The notes: generated from the letters alone by a model not told the origin. Shown: positions 50,804-59,987, counted from the first letter of the stretch. The stretch: DNA of 64,000 nt from Xenorhabdus bovienii SS-2004 (GCF_000027225.1 NC_013892.1:620001-684000); one strand, 5' to 3'. A program made the numbers and translations.

Positions 50804-52156
50804 AAAAATCTATGGTCCCCACCTTTTTTGCAACACTGATTTTTGATTGATGTTGGCTTGCTTAAATCTATCCGGCGTCACTATGGGCAGGGATGCCCGC
50901 GCCTCGATGAGTTCCGCACCTGATAAGCCTAAAAAACCGCACGGCTTCAGAGAGCCATTTTTTATGTCAGGATTCCATCAGGTCGATAAGCCGTTCATGT
51001 CATCAATAATCAGTCTTCGCAAAACCAGATTGGGAACTGCTTTAATTAACGATTAACCTGCCAGTCAGACTGGCGTCGTCGTTACCTTTCGAACACAGTT
51101 TGCCGTGTTGTGATTGCCCAGGCTATCCGGGCTAATTTGTTGGCCAGCGCACAGGCCACAACATTTGAGTGTTTTCGCTCAAGCTGAGCCTTTACCCATT
51201 CAGCCAGCCTTCCTGACTGATAATCGATTCTCTGGATAAAGACTCTGGCGCACTGGACAAGTAACCGTCGCAGATTTTTGTCTCCGCGTTTACTTATCCC
51301 TAAAAGCGTATTTTTGCCACCCGTGCTGTACTGGCGTGGTACCAGACCGGTTGAAGCAGCAAAATCCCGGCTACAGCCATACTGCTTACCATCGCCCAGC
51401 TGCGATGATAAGACGCTGGCAGTTATCGGACCCACGCCCGGTATTGTCTGAAGACGCTGTCCTGTTTCATCACGTCTCAGCTCCTGCTCCAGTGCCGTCT
51501 CAAGCTCGGTGAGCTGTTCGACAAGATAAAGATAATGGGCATGTAAGCGCATCAGCAACTGTGCCAGATAGGGAGGAAGTTCGTTCTCTGCCAAGACGGT
51601 TGAAAGTCTTTTTATCACGGCGGTTCCGATCGGCATACTGATGCCAAATTCCAGTAAAAAAGCGTGCATCTGATTAGTGGTTTTAACCCTGTCTCTGACC
51701 AGTGATTCTCTGACCCGATGCAGGGCGCGCATAGCTTGTTGCGCCTCTGTTCGTGGTTGCACAAATCGCATGGAGGGACGAGATGCAGCTTCGCATATGG
51801 CTTCAGCATCCACAAAATCGTTCTTGTTGCTCTTTACAAAAGGACGAACAAATTGTGGAGAAATCAGCTTCGCTTCGTGACCAAAAGCAGCGATCCGGCG
51901 AGCCATAAAGTGAGCACCGGCGCAGGCTTCCATTACAACAGTCGCTGATGGCGATCCCGCTAAAAACTCCATCAGTCTGGCGCGGGTAAATTTTTTACGC
52001 AGCAGGGCCTTTCCTGATTTGTCCTGACAGTGAACGTGGAAAGAATGTTTGCCGAGATCAATACCAATAAGCGTAACGTTTTGCATGATGGTCTTCTCCT
52101 GAAAGAAACACCCTGCCAGCATACCGCTCACAGGGTGGTGGGGACCATCTCATTAA
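50804..52156 (-). mobile_element. IS110-family (IS1111-type) element, copy C
   Basis: A 1353-bp element identical in structure to copy A, inserted between tail genes I and J in the same orientation as the phage operon. Removing it and restoring the A run gives AAATAAAAAACCGCATTTAGC, so the target is again AAAAAACCGC. The insertion leaves both genes and the J ribosome-binding site intact, but may reduce J transcription. Confidence 0.9.
51082..52086 (-). CDS. IS110-family transposase, copy C
   Basis: A 334-residue DEDD recombinase with the same protein sequence as copies A and B and the same base as copy A at the one silent variable site. This suggests that A and C are the closest pair. Confidence 0.9.
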   Translation of the reverse strand: MQNVTLIGIDLGKHSFHVHCQDKSGKALLRKKFTRARLMEFLAGSPSATVVMEACAGAHFMARRIAAFGHEAKLISPQFVRPFVKSNKNDFVDAEAICEAASRPSMRFVQPRTEAQQAMRALHRVRESLVRDRVKTTNQMHAFLLEFGISMPIGTAVIKRLSTVLAENELPPYLAQLLMRLHAHYLYLVEQLTELETALEQELRRDETGQRLQTIPGVGPITASVLSSQLGDGKQYGCSRDFAASTGLVPRQYSTGGKNTLLGISKRGDKNLRRLLVQCARVFIQRIDYQSGRLAEWVKAQLERKHSNVVACALANKLARIAWAITTRQTVFER

Positions 52157-52162
52157 CCGCAT

Positions 52163-52801
52163 TTAGCGGCTGTGTTTGCGTTGGTTTTCTATTTGCTCAG
52201 TCTGATACTGGTCTTCGGTGTAAACACCCGCTGAGATAATCGCCCCGCCTATCTCGCGCGAACCATACAGAAGAGGCACAGGGTTCCCTTGTGCGATGGT
52301 ATTGACTGCACCACCGAAAGCATAACTGGGTTTATTGTCGGGGGATTCCCGCATCCCCAACCTCGGCGGCTGAGGTGCCAGCATTTGAGAAACGCCGCCC
52401 ATTGCCATTGATGCCCCTGACGCCCCGACAAACAATGCGGTCGAGGCAGCCCAGCCCAATGGATTCCACCATGCAACCGCAATCAGCGCTACCCCTAAAA
52501 TCGTTTGAAACAATCCACCGCGTTTACTGCCGGTGATGACAGGCAGTATATGGATACCACCATTACCCTTGGTCATGTCCAGTTCGTCTTTGTGGTAACT
52601 TCTGCCACCCACAATGACCGAAAAAGTAAAACCCTGCTGGTGAGCATGGATCATGAATGCCTCAAAACCTGCAACCAGCCTACTCATAGCCCGGATAGCA
52701 TGGGGGGCATCTCTGACGGCATAGTCAAATGTCGCGCCGAACTTGGTAGCAAGGACGCCGTGTAGGCGTATTGTCCGAAGAGGGGGACATATATAAGCCA
52801 T
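52163..52801 (-). CDS. I: Tail assembly protein I (lambda I-like)
   Basis: A 212-residue tail-tip assembly protein (lambda gpI 223). Family features are RTIRLHGVLATKFGATFDYA, the central hydrophobic TILGVALIAVAWWNPLGWAA and the C-terminal AYAFGG-like SYAFGGAVNTIAQGNPVPLL, YGSREIGGAIISAGVYTED. The stop codon lies six bases from the right end of IS copy C. Confidence 0.88.
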   Translation of the reverse strand: MAYICPPLRTIRLHGVLATKFGATFDYAVRDAPHAIRAMSRLVAGFEAFMIHAHQQGFTFSVIVGGRSYHKDELDMTKGNGGIHILPVITGSKRGGLFQTILGVALIAVAWWNPLGWAASTALFVGASGASMAMGGVSQMLAPQPPRLGMRESPDNKPSYAFGGAVNTIAQGNPVPLLYGSREIGGAIISAGVYTEDQYQTEQIENQRKHSR

Positions 52802-52814
52802 AATGACCTCATAA

Positions 52815-52839
52815 ATAAAAAAACCCGCCGACGCGGGTT
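52815..52839 (-). terminator. Terminator after the phage lipoprotein gene
   Basis: AACCCGC (52822-52828) and GCGGGTT (52833-52839) pair around CGAC. On the minus strand the hairpin is followed by TTTTTTTATTT. An internal terminator between K and I would cut the lipoprotein transcript out of the late operon, a hallmark of moron genes. Confidence 0.85.
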
Positions 52840-52871
52840 AAAAAACTATGTTATTTTCAATTCATCCTTGG

Positions 52872-53243
52872 CTATAAACAATTTTTAGCCATTTCTCTCA
52901 GTTCATTTTTTGTTAGTGGACGATAATGGTCATCTAAGCTCTGTATCGATACCCTAGTTTTTCCTCCATTATCCGATATGATTACCCTATGGTAATATCT
53001 CATATTTGATAATTGTAGCGCTCCAATCAATATTTCCACCGACTTGGAATTTAAAACTGGTTCTATTAGCATTCGATCGCCTCTTAAATGATCTAAATTA
53101 TCAATTAAGCAATATTTAAAATCATCAGGGCTTTTATCTGAAAAAAAAACTTCATGTCTGACGCTTCTTATGTCCTTGCTTGTAATCCCTACGCATCCAC
53201 TCATCAACATCAAAAAAATTAAAGAAATAAATTTTGTTTTCAT
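52872..53243 (-). CDS. Prophage-encoded lipoprotein
   Basis: A 123-residue precursor with a lipobox (LMLMSGC, Cys17) and a GAGG ribosome-binding site before the ATG at 53243. The mature part (DIRSVRHEVFFSDKSPDDFK, RMLIEPVLNSKSVEILIGAL, RVSIQSLDDHYRPLTKNELR) is not recognised. It has low GC against the flanking tail genes and its own terminator, so it is a moron. Lipoproteins at this place in lambdoid phages sometimes block superinfection; whether this one does is unknown. Confidence 0.75.
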   Translation of the reverse strand: MKTKFISLIFLMLMSGCVGITSKDIRSVRHEVFFSDKSPDDFKYCLIDNLDHLRGDRMLIEPVLNSKSVEILIGALQLSNMRYYHRVIISDNGGKTRVSIQSLDDHYRPLTKNELREMAKNCL

Positions 53244-53334
53244 GATAATTCCTCTAAGTAATTCACTGCATATTTTCATTGAAAACAACGCAAATCCAGC
53301 GTAAAGGTAATTGAGTTATCTTATAGCGCTTAAT

Positions 53335-54039
53335 TTATAATAATAAATGATATCGTACTATCTTTATTGTCCTGTCTTTCCAATACCCCCCATACGGCAC
53401 TTTCTGACTTAACTGTCCGTAGAGGTGATGGAGTAATAAATTACCCTCTAACAAAACACCGGCATGATTGGGCACATCCGCTTGAACCTGCATAATGATT
53501 ACATCGCCCGTCTGCGGGTCGCCTGTGACTTCAACAAAACCGGCATTCTCAAAATTCTCTATGTAAAGGTTTTCACCTTGCTCCCACCAATGATAATTAA
53601 CCCGATAGTCATTCAGTTCAATACCGCATTGTTGGCGGTAATAGCTCATAATGAGACCATAGCAATCATAGACACCCAACACAAACGGGCGACCGAGTAG
53701 CGGCAATTCACCGCGCGGATAGATTGTCCTGAAATCACCCTCTGGGTAGCTCACAATGTGCCACGGCAATTCAGTAAAATCACATTGTGCCTCATCTAAA
53801 TCACTGGGCATAGTAGTTGCGTCCGGGTGACTATGAACAATACCGGTAATAGTTCCCCAGATTGATGCGGCTAAATAATCACCGGGATCTAGCTGGAATT
53901 GTTCGGCGGGATTAGGGGCTAAATTTTTGCAGGGAAAGTATTTTTCTACGCGGCTTTTCTGGGCAATTACCCCACAACATTCATTGGGATACATTTGTTT
54001 AGTATGTTCAAATATGGCCGTTAATGTCTTATCATTCAT
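53335..54039 (-). CDS. K: Tail assembly protein K (JAMM + NlpC/P60)
   Basis: A 234-residue protein of the lambda gpK type, with two hydrolase domains. The N-terminal Mov34/JAMM domain has NECCGVI and the metal motif GIVHSHPDATTMPSDLD; the C-terminal NlpC/P60 domain has GVYDCYGLIMSYYR with the catalytic Cys and PNHAGVLLEGNLLLHH with the His. It is thought to process the tail tip and cut peptidoglycan during entry. Confidence 0.9.
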   Translation of the reverse strand: MNDKTLTAIFEHTKQMYPNECCGVIAQKSRVEKYFPCKNLAPNPAEQFQLDPGDYLAASIWGTITGIVHSHPDATTMPSDLDEAQCDFTELPWHIVSYPEGDFRTIYPRGELPLLGRPFVLGVYDCYGLIMSYYRQQCGIELNDYRVNYHWWEQGENLYIENFENAGFVEVTGDPQTGDVIIMQVQADVPNHAGVLLEGNLLLHHLYGQLSQKVPYGGYWKDRTIKIVRYHLLL

Positions 54040-54041
54040 GG

Positions 54042-54791
54042 CTATCTCCTGATAAGGGACGAGGCCGGAAACCCACCAAATGATAGCTCATTATCTTCAC
54101 CGTAACGCAACTTACACGCAATGACGGTGCCGGGGCATCGGTCTTTGCTCGGATCATCGGTCGGGTTGTTGTCAATATCAAAATAGTTTGTTCCGGCGTA
54201 GTCGCAACCTTTCCCTGTCCGGTACCAGCCACGGGCACACCATGTGCATACGCCGTGAATTTGCCGGGTGGGAATAATCAGGCCATCCAGTGACGCCGGG
54301 CTGGCTAATTCAAAAACCACAGTCTTATCGGTTTCAGATGTTTTTCTGTTGATGTAAAACATGAGCTGCCGCTCTTGTTGCGGATCAGCGGTAGGGTTAC
54401 CCTGCGGGAAATTTTTCGCATCCAGATAATGAACAAATGTATCATGGATAGCGACTTTCGCTTGTACCATGTCATCAAATTGCAGACATAGCGCGGTGAC
54501 CGTTCCCTCAATATTCGCAACAGATAAGCGAGGGCGGGCAGCCTGTCCATCCGTGGACATGTCCAGTCCCTCTATCTGAACAGGCCACGGTTTATATTCC
54601 TGCCCCTGCCACCAAAGGGACTTCGGCTGCGGCTGACTGCCTGTCTCCTCGGCGGTGTCAATTTCTTCGGGCGTCACAGGCATACCATACGCATGAAAAC
54701 GAAGCACATCGGCACCGAATTTTGTCCCGTCAATCTCGTAGAGCCGGACGGTATTTCCGGCGTCCAGCTTTTGTACGTCAGCAGTAAACAT
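54042..54791 (-). CDS. L: Minor tail protein L (lambda L-like)
   Basis: A 249-residue tail-tip protein. The C-terminal domain has four cysteines (CTWCARGWYRTGKGCDYAGT and DRCPGTVIAC) in the pattern that binds an iron-sulfur cluster in lambda gpL. The N-terminal part has the GADVLRFHAYGMPVTPEEID segment. It is two bases from K and nine from M. Confidence 0.9.
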   Translation of the reverse strand: MFTADVQKLDAGNTVRLYEIDGTKFGADVLRFHAYGMPVTPEEIDTAEETGSQPQPKSLWWQGQEYKPWPVQIEGLDMSTDGQAARPRLSVANIEGTVTALCLQFDDMVQAKVAIHDTFVHYLDAKNFPQGNPTADPQQERQLMFYINRKTSETDKTVVFELASPASLDGLIIPTRQIHGVCTWCARGWYRTGKGCDYAGTNYFDIDNNPTDDPSKDRCPGTVIACKLRYGEDNELSFGGFPASSLIRR

Positions 54792-54800
54792 GATTGTCCT

Positions 54801-55133
54801 CTATGGCGCGTGCGCCTCAATGAATTCAGTTGACAGGGCATAGGTTTTGTAATCAATGGCCTGATACTTATAGCTCTCGCACCGAAACAGCCCCTTGCTC
54901 GCCAGCGGGGGCGTCCAGATAAATGACTTATGCCCTTCATGCCGGTCAAGAAAGGCGATAATCTCAGTAATGTGTTTTTCATTACCGACAAAATCCAATG
55001 TCCATCTCATCGACTTGGGGTTAATCCCCGCACCAGAGACCTGTTCATAACCGTCACCGAATTTCGCTTTTCGGATCGCAAATTCAACATTGGAACTGGC
55101 ATTCACGCGCGGCAGCCATGTGAATATTTCCAT
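54801..55133 (-). CDS. M: Minor tail protein M (lambda M-like)
   Basis: A 110-residue protein (lambda gpM 109) with FTWLPRVNASSNVEFAIRKA, KFGDGYEQVSGAGINPKSMR and HEGHKSFIWTPP. It joins the tape measure to the tail tip. Its start overlaps the tape measure stop by one base. Confidence 0.9.
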   Translation of the reverse strand: MEIFTWLPRVNASSNVEFAIRKAKFGDGYEQVSGAGINPKSMRWTLDFVGNEKHITEIIAFLDRHEGHKSFIWTPPLASKGLFRCESYKYQAIDYKTYALSTEFIEAHAP

Positions 55134-58100
55134 TATTTCGCCCTTATCGCTTTGTTGATTGCACCACCCTGCCGCAAATCCCTGTCACGTTCAGCGTAGT
55201 AGACCTGAGCGACGGCCTGAGCAAAACGACGCCCGAAGGCGTCATTATCGCCTTTCGATGATGAACTTTCAGTTTTCCCGTCCGTGATGTAGACATTGAT
55301 ATTGGTGCCCCCTTGATCACCCAAGCCCTTTGGGGAAATAGCACGTACACCCAGAGAGCCATCGGCACTACGGGTCAGCGGCATGATGGCTTCCGGCCCC
55401 GCTTCACCCATCAGTCCCGCCCCTTTCGCAAATGCAAACAATGTCGGACTATTGACTATCTGACCGCTGTAGCTACTCAGACTGGGAGAATTATAAACAC
55501 CGCCTTTGGCATTCTTGACGAACGTAGACATGAAGCCGTTGAACGCCCCCCCCGCACCGCCACCGAATGAAGAGGCCAGCATTTCAAATGCCTTATTCGC
55601 AGCAATTTTCATTAAACTCTGAACGACGCTCTGTGCCATTGAAGCGAACATTTCAGAAATGCCTTCTTTGAGCGATTTAGTTCCGGTTAGCAGCCCCGTA
55701 ATCATGTTGCCCATGCGTTCGCTGACAGTATCAAACAGGTTGACTGCGATTGCGTGATAGGTACTTTGGGCAGCAAATAACTGTTTCGCCGCTTCAATGC
55801 GTTTCGTGTTGTTTTCCGTTTCGGCGGCCGCAATCAGTTCATTCTTACGCTGTTCACTGATAACAGTTGCGTCAGCATAGGACTGATAAAGCGCCTTTTT
55901 GCGTTCAAGTTGGTTTTCCAGATCCTGTATTGGGTCAACTTCGCCCCGTAAGTTATCTCTGGCGGAAACGGCATACTGCTGTCTGGCGTCCGCATTGCCT
56001 CTAACCTCGTCTTTCCAGATATCCCCTTTTCGATAGGTGTATTCGGCGGGTGACTCAATTTGACCATTGTTCTTCTGCCGCTCCAGTTGCTCTGTCGCTT
56101 CTTGGGTTCTTTTAGCAACATTACGGAATGGATCCGCTTCGATAGCAGCCTGTAAGTCCTGATAACGCTGCTTAGTTTCCTCCAGTCGCTTGTTAAGCTG
56201 GTTCAGGTGGTTGTTCTGTTCCTGAGTAAACTTACTGACGTTATTTTGAGAATTGGCGAATAGCTCGGCGGCAGCATTGCCCTCTTTATAGCGGATCGCT
56301 TCGGTGGCCAGTTGCGTATTCAGTTCGGCCACTTTATTCGTGTAATCTTCTGCGGTTTTGGCGGCTTTCCGTGTGGCACTTTCTGCCTCGCTTTGAGCTT
56401 TTCGGGCGGCTTCGTCCTGCTTCCGTAGGGCTTCGGCATTTTGGTATACCTGAGCCGCGTTATTAATGACCTGATTCACATAGGGCTTTTGTTGCCTATC
56501 ATCCGGATTCAACCCCCCATCAACGGCTTTGTAATACGCCTCACGCCTGACTTTATCTAATCCCTTTCTTTTAGAAAGATCAATTTCCCTTTCCTGGTCT
56601 TTCAGTAACGACTTTATTTTGTCGTTTGGCTCGAATTTCACTACCGGTACGGGAATGTGAATACCTGATACATCAATGCTTGAGTTTTTGATCCGTTCCA
56701 GTAGCTCGACCGTGAGTTCCAGCTTTTGATTTTGCAGCGCCAGCGTCACATTGCCGGTTTTGCGCATTTCGTTAATCGCTGTGATGAACCTTTTCTCTTT
56801 CTCCCCATTGATTGTCTGTTGGTCACCCAGACTCGTGAGGGCAGACGTGATTTCACCGACCGTTTTCAGGGCAGCTTCATACGCCGAACGGCTTTCTGAA
56901 AGTTTAGTGCTGAACTCGGTGATCTTGATGTCAGTATTTTTACCGTTGCTTTTATCCTTCATGAAAAGATTGAGGCTGATTTGGTTTTTATTCATCTCCT
57001 TCCTGAACTTTTCCACATCCTCTTTAGCCACGGCAAGATCTTCTTTTAACTGATTCTTGGTGTCCCTGAGTTGAACAGGATCCATCTTGCTCAGTTCTTC
57101 CTTGATTTTTGTCGCCTCTTTCGCGTGCGCCCGGGCTTCTTCTTTGGCCTGCTTTTGGTTTTGGTACAGCAGGTAGGCTGCACCGGCGGCCATAATCAGT
57201 ATCCCCGGCAGTCCACCGACAGCGCCGAGCAGCGCACCGCCCATTCTTGAACCGAGCGAGGTGACCGCATTGAGTCGCGCTTGTGCGGCGGCTCTTGCAT
57301 TGATGCTTTGCGTCACTCTGGCCTGCGCTGCCGCTTCTGCGACCAGTGTCCGGTTCAGTCTCGCTTCTGCGGCGGCGAAGGTCTGTGTGTTTGTCGTCTG
57401 AAGCAGGCGTGAACGCGCGGCGATAACGTTTTGTTGTGCCTGATAAGCGCTGGCTCTCGCTGAGGCAACCTGAACCTGAGAGTTACGGTAAGCTTGATCC
57501 GCGTTATTAATTTCGGCGCGGGAATTCTGGATCAGCGCAGAGGTTGATGCCCCAATCGCTGATACCCTGTTACCCAGCGCCCGCGCCCCGAACAGACCGA
57601 CTGCCACTGCGCCCGCCGCAGCGACGTCGTTAATATTTTTAGACAGGTCATCCAGTACCCCGGCGAGAACGCGGGTAGTACCCGTGGCTTCATTCGCCCC
57701 ACCGATCCATTCCATGAAGGCGTTTTGTACGCGCATCAGGGATTTTTCAACCGTCGCCCCCATTGAAAGGCCTTCTGCTTTCAGTTTCTCCAGTTGGCTC
57801 AGTAAAGCGGGAATGACTTTATCCATCGTCAACAGGCCGTCGTTCGCCATGCCTTTTAATTGGGTTCTGGCGACGCCCATACCGTCAGCCAGTGCCTGAA
57901 TGATTCGACTGCCGTTCTCCGCCATCGCGTTAAATTCTTCACCCCGCAGGACACCGGACGACATCGCTTGCGAGAACTGAACCAATACCGAACTGGATTC
58001 TGAAGCATTCGCGCCTGATATTCTCAACCCCGTCGATAGCGCTTCCGTCATATTAACAATGTCTTGTGAGGCATATTGGAGTGCCCGCATCGGGGCAGCC

Positions 58101-58507
58101 GCACGGGCAAAGACCGTGGCATTGGCCTCGAATGATGTTCCGGTTTTTTGACTCATCTCCATCAATAACCGCTGGCTATTGGCTAAATCGATACTGGACG
58201 CCGTCGCCAGTTTCAAGCGGGAATTGAGGTTTGTCCATTTGTCGGCGGTTTCAATCAGTTTACTGGTGGCGAAGATGCCGGCAAACGCGCCCGCCATCCC
58301 GACGGCAGAGTCTTTCACTGAAACCAGCTGGCTGTTCAGGTCACGCAGGGCGGCACGGCTGCCACGCGCCGCCGCCGCCGCACCCCGGTTGCCATTTTCC
58401 ATCACCCGGTGGTAATTTTCTCCCAGCCGGGCAGCCCGGGCGATTTCCGCCTGATACGAGCTGGAATTGGCCGAGATTTTGATAATCAGTTCACGCAGTT
58501 TTGCCAC
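55133..58507 (-). CDS. H: Tail tape measure protein
   Basis: A 1124-residue protein that sets tail length and helps DNA entry. It has a long coiled-coil, Ala/Gln-rich centre (for example AAARSRLLQTTNTQTFAAAE-like repeats near 360-420), a TMP N-terminal domain (VLVQFSQAMSSGVLRGEEFN, MAENGSRIIQALADGMG) and a lambda-type C-terminal domain (AEAGLMGEAGPEAIMPLTRS). A hydrophobic segment near residue 420 (GGLPGILIMAAGAAYLLY) may contact the membrane during injection. Confidence 0.92.
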   Translation of the reverse strand: MAKLRELIIKISANSSSYQAEIARAARLGENYHRVMENGNRGAAAAARGSRAALRDLNSQLVSVKDSAVGMAGAFAGIFATSKLIETADKWTNLNSRLKLATASSIDLANSQRLLMEMSQKTGTSFEANATVFARAAAPMRALQYASQDIVNMTEALSTGLRISGANASESSSVLVQFSQAMSSGVLRGEEFNAMAENGSRIIQALADGMGVARTQLKGMANDGLLTMDKVIPALLSQLEKLKAEGLSMGATVEKSLMRVQNAFMEWIGGANEATGTTRVLAGVLDDLSKNINDVAAAGAVAVGLFGARALGNRVSAIGASTSALIQNSRAEINNADQAYRNSQVQVASARASAYQAQQNVIAARSRLLQTTNTQTFAAAEARLNRTLVAEAAAQARVTQSINARAAAQARLNAVTSLGSRMGGALLGAVGGLPGILIMAAGAAYLLYQNQKQAKEEARAHAKEATKIKEELSKMDPVQLRDTKNQLKEDLAVAKEDVEKFRKEMNKNQISLNLFMKDKSNGKNTDIKITEFSTKLSESRSAYEAALKTVGEITSALTSLGDQQTINGEKEKRFITAINEMRKTGNVTLALQNQKLELTVELLERIKNSSIDVSGIHIPVPVVKFEPNDKIKSLLKDQEREIDLSKRKGLDKVRREAYYKAVDGGLNPDDRQQKPYVNQVINNAAQVYQNAEALRKQDEAARKAQSEAESATRKAAKTAEDYTNKVAELNTQLATEAIRYKEGNAAAELFANSQNNVSKFTQEQNNHLNQLNKRLEETKQRYQDLQAAIEADPFRNVAKRTQEATEQLERQKNNGQIESPAEYTYRKGDIWKDEVRGNADARQQYAVSARDNLRGEVDPIQDLENQLERKKALYQSYADATVISEQRKNELIAAAETENNTKRIEAAKQLFAAQSTYHAIAVNLFDTVSERMGNMITGLLTGTKSLKEGISEMFASMAQSVVQSLMKIAANKAFEMLASSFGGGAGGAFNGFMSTFVKNAKGGVYNSPSLSSYSGQIVNSPTLFAFAKGAGLMGEAGPEAIMPLTRSADGSLGVRAISPKGLGDQGGTNINVYITDGKTESSSSKGDNDAFGRRFAQAVAQVYYAERDRDLRQGGAINKAIRAK

Positions 58508-58515
58508 AGTGTCAC

Positions 58516-58782
58516 CTATGTGAGATTAGCAAAGAAGTTTTCGAAGTCGTCGCCGCTTTCCTCATCGGGATTGCCCCATTGCAGCAGCGCCTCGCTCAGC
58601 CCGACTTTGACACCCTGTGACTGATAAACCGCGGAGGCAATTTGCGCGGCCTGAATGTCACCCCGACGGTCGCTGAGGGGGTTTTCGCGGTCGTAGGCCA
58701 GCCACAGCATCAGTTCGCTGGCACTTAACCCGCCCTGCAATTCGGACAGGGTTTTACCGAGGCGCAGGGCCAGCGTCAGCAT
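58516..58782 (-). CDS. Tail assembly protein T (frameshift product partner)
   Basis: An 88-residue frame (MLTLALRLGKTLSELQGGLS, LMLWLAYDRENPLSDRRGDI) of the lambda T/DUF4035 type. It is normally made as a G-T fusion by -1 frameshifting from the gene before it, acting as a chaperone of the tape measure. The frame is open through the slippery site, so the stand-alone ATG need not be used. Confidence 0.85.
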   Translation of the reverse strand: MLTLALRLGKTLSELQGGLSASELMLWLAYDRENPLSDRRGDIQAAQIASAVYQSQGVKVGLSEALLQWGNPDEESGDDFENFFANLT

Positions 58783-58790
58783 AAAGCCGG

Positions 58791-59168
58791 TTAATGGAGA
58801 TCGGACTTTTTTTCGGCTTCATCACCGGTGGTCACCAGACTGAGTGCCTGATGTAACAGGCGGGAATGCACGGGGGCGTAGATATCCATCACGGCCTCCA
58901 TATCGTCCGGAGTAAAGACCGGTTCACCGTGTTCATCGCACAGCACATCGATAAACAGCACGACATCGGCACGGGTATTGCGCAGCACCTTTTCTGCCGT
59001 GGAGAGTGTTCCTTCTTTGTCTGTTGGCGAGGTCACTTCATTCCAGCGGATCCATGCCCCAGCTGACGGTTCACGCAGGGTGACGGTGGCGTTATCCCAC
59101 TCAGTCACGGTTACCGTTTTGGTGCGAAAGCCCAGTTTCGGGGTTAATGCCAGTTGACGAATATTCAT
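58791..59168 (-). CDS. Tail assembly chaperone G
   Basis: A 125-residue protein (MNIRQLALTPKLGFRTKTVT, REPSAGAWIRWNEVTSPTD, DEAEKKSDLH) of the lambda gpG type, a chaperone coating the tape measure before tail tube assembly. The ATG at 59168 is chosen by family length and synteny; the raw frame is longer. Near its end is an A7G run that permits a -1 frameshift into T. Confidence 0.85.
   Translation of the reverse strand: MNIRQLALTPKLGFRTKTVTVTEWDNATVTLREPSAGAWIRWNEVTSPTDKEGTLSTAEKVLRNTRADVVLFIDVLCDEHGEPVFTPDDMEAVMDIYAPVHSRLLHQALSLVTTGDEAEKKSDLH
58806..58813 (-). promoter_or_regulatory. Slippery site for -1 frameshift (G to G-T)
   Basis: On the minus strand the run AAAAAAAG (A-AAA-AAG) lies 5 codons before the G stop. 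A -1 slip changes GAA-AAA-AAG-TCC to GAA-AAA-AAA-GTC, giving ...EKKVRSPLTGFMLTLALRLG and so a continuous G-T fusion. Confidence 0.85.
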
Positions 59169-59170
59169 GA

Positions 59171-59638
59171 TTATTGTCCTTCCTGTGTGTTGGTTTGCAG
59201 TTTTTTCGCCAGCGGTGTCGGGCGGCCTTTCATGCGCAAGGTGAAGGAGGCGCTGACGATGCCATTGGCGGCAGCCTGCCATGATTCCTGCCTGACCTCA
59301 GCCAAGAAGGTATAGCCATTGCCGCTGGGGAACTGGACACGGAAGGCATAGGCTTGGTCGGTGCTGTAGGCGAGGCGCAAAATGTCCTGCCCTTCCTCGT
59401 CGGCCGTCCAGTGCCCGGAGAGGGTAATTTCAGCCGGGGCCGCCAGTCCGTTAATCATCTCCTGTTCACGGGAACCGAGCGTAGTGACCTCAATGTCACT
59501 TTTTTGACCGCCGGTGTAGTTGATTTCTTTGACGGAAGTGTCAATTGCCACCCATTTTATCAGGGTGCTGGTTGCGTCATTGGCTGCCTCAGCAGAAACC
59601 GACAGCGAGGTCGCCAGTGTTTTTTCATACTTAGCCAT
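59171..59638 (-). CDS. Major tail tube protein
   Basis: A 155-residue tail tube subunit of the lambda V type (MAKYEKTLATSLSVSAEAAN, TGGQKSDIEVTTLGSREQEM, LSGHWTADEEGQDILRLA, TFLAEVRQESWQAAANGIVS). It lacks the C-terminal Ig-like domain of lambda gpV. The ATG at 59638 has CGGAGATAAT upstream. Confidence 0.88.
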   Translation of the reverse strand: MAKYEKTLATSLSVSAEAANDATSTLIKWVAIDTSVKEINYTGGQKSDIEVTTLGSREQEMINGLAAPAEITLSGHWTADEEGQDILRLAYSTDQAYAFRVQFPSGNGYTFLAEVRQESWQAAANGIVSASFTLRMKGRPTPLAKKLQTNTQEGQ

Positions 59639-59651
59639 ATTATCTCCGGGA

Positions 59652-59987
59652 TTAGGAATAGATTTTAAATTCGACGGTCGCGCGATACAGCCCCGTGTCA
59701 TTTTCGTAACTGTTCTCACGTTCTACTTCAAAAGGTTGCAATGTTTTGATGGCACTGAAGGCGTCGCCACAAATCCGGTCGGCGTCGTCCAGCCCGGGCG
59801 CGTAGGCATCAATCTGAACCCGCGTCATTTTGACCGACTGGCCGCTCAGTACATCGGTGTAGATACTGTAGGTGGAAAATACGCACCACGGCGCCGCGGT
59901 TTTTCTTTCGGTTTGCGGGATTAAATAGGGAAACACCCGGCCGGGCAGTACCGGAACTAACAATGTAAACAAATCGCCGTCTGTCAT
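59652..59987 (-). CDS. Tail terminator / minor tail protein U-like
   Basis: A 111-residue protein of the DUF3168/gpU type (LFTLLVPVLPGRVFPYLIPQ, SVKMTRVQIDAYAPGLDDAD, YRATVEFKIYS), expected to cap the tail tube and join it to the head. Its start overlaps the HK97 gp10-like stop by four bases. Confidence 0.8.
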   Translation of the reverse strand: MTDGDLFTLLVPVLPGRVFPYLIPQTERKTAAPWCVFSTYSIYTDVLSGQSVKMTRVQIDAYAPGLDDADRICGDAFSAIKTLQPFEVERENSYENDTGLYRATVEFKIYS

